Made by a program: the position numbers and the translations under genes. From JBKBII01 sp046299415 (GTDB taxonomy: Bacteria > Pseudomonadota > Gammaproteobacteria > Ectothiorhodospirales > Ectothiorhodospiraceae), in contig JBKBII010000009.1 of the NCBI GenBank assembly GCA_046299415.1, positions 1-64,000 on the forward strand: a stretch of 64,000 nt of DNA, given 5' to 3'. Of this stretch, positions 62,726-64,000 are shown piece after piece (position 1 is the stretch's first letter; each line of letters starts with the position of its first letter). A model generated the notes under the pieces. The model was not told the origin of the DNA, did not search any database, and saw only the letters and a program-made list of their open reading frames with translations.

Positions 62726-64000
62726 CAGAATCGCACCTCGCGCGTGTTCGGAACGTCGAACTCCAGAGTATCCGGGTCGGTGTGAGTATTCAGGCGCCCT
62801 CGCGTACCGGCTGGCAAGCCTAGATCAGGATCGCTCAAGCGAAACTCGGTTCCTGCTGAGGTCCGTAATTGACCGAACAATCGGCCGTCGAGGGTCAAAC
62901 GAAGTGTGCCGATGGCTCGGTTGTCTTGAGTGATCACGAGCTCGAGTTCGCCCCTGTCGGTGTATCGCAGTTCTACGTTGACCGTCAGGGGAAAGAGGAT
63001 CGTCGAGGCCACGCCGTCGGAACCTATACGTGAGACTCGGAAACCGTCCGCTGCGATCTCGATGGTCATTAGGCTCGGGTCTTGTGACTCAGGCGCTGCT
63101 ATGACGATCAACAGGCCGCTATCGACCGTATCGACGGCGTAGCCCAGAGCTGTCGAGCCGGAGTCCGATGAGGGATTCAGTTTGATGCCGCCGATTGATG
63201 CACCGTTGCGGCGATCTGCGAAGTCGACTTGGACGCCGTTGGTCACCGAAAGCTGGATCTCGGTGTCACTGTCGATTGATGTGCGCCGTCCGCGGCTGCC
63301 ATCATTCGTTGGAACACAGATTGAGCAGCGGCTTTCGCCGGGAGCAGGTCGATCGAGATTTCCGATCGGTGCGTCATCGGGGAGCGGGCCGAAAGTGAAT
63401 TCTGACCCAGCGGATGGCGGAGGGTCCTGAGCCGGTGGGTCCTGAGCCGGTGGGTCCTGAGCCGGCGGGTCTTGAGCTGGCGGGTCTTGAGCTGGCGGGT
63501 CTTGAGCTGGCGGGTCTTGAGCTGGCGGGTCTTGAGCTGGCGGGTCTTGAGCTGGTGGGTCTTGAGCTGGCGGGTCTTGAGCTGGCGGGTCTTGAGCTGG
63601 CGGGTCTTGAGCTGGCGGGTCTTGAGCTGGCGGGTCTTGAGCTGGCGGGTCCTGGTTGACACAGATTGAGTCCCGTGTACCTTCGCCCAGGCACACCCAG
63701 CGCCGTGGATCGTTGACGTCGGGTTGCCATTCTCCGCTCGCGCAGGCGTCAACCGAGGTGTCCGGCGGGATCGTGCTGTTGGCGGCGGGGCCACATTGTC
63801 CAGCGATGATGCCTGGCAACTCGACACGGTCGATGCGAAAGTTCTTGTGGCCTTCGAACGGGAGGCGTTTGGCTTCGACGCCGTCACCGTAGAAGACTAC
63901 GTCGCCGGAGTCGGAGACGATGTCGATCTCGCCGCCTGCGGCCAGACTGGCGGGCAGTCTCGCGAAGGCTTCTGGCGATGCCGCAAAATTGGGCGGGGTG
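62725..64000 (-). CDS. Repeat-containing protein of unknown function, partial
   Basis: The frame is open to the right edge, so the 5' end lies outside the window. From the edge inward it reads FAASPEAFARLPASL, then EIDIVSDSGDVVFYGDGVEA and a Cys-containing segment, then about 15 QDPPA pentapeptides, then roughly 220 residues rich in Asp, Ser and beta-forming residues. The TTG at 63817-63819 is an internal Leu, not a start. The family is unknown. QDPPA could be a flexible extended linker between two domains. Its stop overlaps the lipoprotein start by one base. Confidence 0.75.
   Translation of the reverse strand, partial: TPPNFAASPEAFARLPASLAAGGEIDIVSDSGDVVFYGDGVEAKRLPFEGHKNFRIDRVELPGIIAGQCGPAANSTIPPDTSVDACASGEWQPDVNDPRRWVCLGEGTRDSICVNQDPPAQDPPAQDPPAQDPPAQDPPAQDPPAQDPPAQDPPAQDPPAQDPPAQDPPAQDPPAQDPPAQDPPAQDPPAQDPPPSAGSEFTFGPLPDDAPIGNLDRPAPGESRCSICVPTNDGSRGRRTSIDSDTEIQLSVTNGVQVDFADRRNGASIGGIKLNPSSDSGSTALGYAVDTVDSGLLIVIAAPESQDPSLMTIEIAADGFRVSRIGSDGVASTILFPLTVNVELRYTDRGELELVITQDNRAIGTLRLTLDGRLFGQLRTSAGTEFRLSDPDLGLPAGTRGRLNTHTDPDTLEFDVPNTREVRF
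63422..63655 (-). repeat. 15-bp tandem repeat coding QDPPA
   Basis: Fifteen full 15-bp units (63422-63646) plus a partial one. The plus-strand forms are GGGTCCTGAGCCGGT (three leftmost copies, third ending C) and GGGTCTTGAGCTGGC (most others). On the minus strand they encode Gln-Asp-Pro-Pro-Ala. The near-identity of the inner units points to recent expansion; the left three carry three different bases. Confidence 0.95.

Noticed and set aside
63422..63655. CRISPR array
   Set aside because: The 15-bp units are contiguous with no unique spacers and stay in one reading frame.
63414..63659. Plus-strand frame coding a Gly-Leu-Glu-Leu-Ala repeat
   Set aside because: It is the antisense reading of the QDPPA repeat. 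The minus-strand frame extends far beyond the repeat in both directions, whereas this one stops at its ends.

Overview
The window is a GC-rich bacterial chromosome segment. Almost every recognisable gene has its best match in Gammaproteobacteria: RpoE-RseA-RseC with a DegP/MucD protease, the lepA-lepB-rnc-era-recO-pdxJ-acpS-cysM-rlmD series, a lipid A block (msbA, lpxK, Trm112-like, kdsB), an Rnf electron-transport cluster, and metG/mrp/dcd. A BetT-type betaine/choline carrier and a porin suggest a salt-exposed organism. I infer a marine or halophilic member of the class but cannot name a genus. No rRNA, tRNA, CRISPR array, insertion sequence or prophage is visible.

Layout. 1-840: tandem repeats and no gene. 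0.8-11 kb: HIT protein, outer-membrane-like protein, SulP anion transporter, RsgA, a small cytochrome c, oligoribonuclease and NadB. 11.2-16.2 kb: envelope-stress locus rpoE-rseA-rseC-degP, with rseB absent. 16.5-30.3 kb: glutaredoxin-like protein, lepA, lepB, a DUF4845 protein, rnc, era, recO, pdxJ, acpS, cysM, a PolB-like exonuclease and rlmD. These genes are usually packed, but here most neighbours are separated by 300-500 bp. 30.5-39.1 kb: exbB-exbD, msbA, a divergent Kdo-transferase-like gene, lpxK, a Trm112-like gene and kdsB. 39.5-43 kb: HAD phosphatase, cytochrome c' and a secretin-N-like protein. 43.3-48.7 kb (minus): rnfABCDG without rnfE. 48.9-54.7 kb (minus): methionine-salvage genes mtnBDC, a CysB-type LysR regulator and metG. 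55.9-59.2 kb: porin and betT, lying between metG and mrp. 59.8-62.1 kb: mrp and dcd. 62.3-64 kb (minus): a lipoprotein and the 3' part of a gene with about 15 QDPPA pentapeptide repeats that runs off the right edge.

How the genes fit together. SulP, CysM, a CysB-family regulator, mtnBDC and MetG give a sulfur/methionine theme. RpoE/RseA/RseC/DegP, MsbA/LpxK/KdsB and the outer-membrane proteins give an envelope theme. The most unusual signals are: the sparse spacing inside a conserved operon; large low-complexity insertions inside MsbA, LpxK and RecO; the missing rseB and rnfE; the Kdo-transferase-like protein lacking the expected catalytic Glu motif; a perfect 14-bp inverted repeat near 39.4 kb; an 11-G tract ahead of pdxJ; and a porin-betT insert between metG and mrp. 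I did not find a clearly new multi-gene defence or biosynthetic system.
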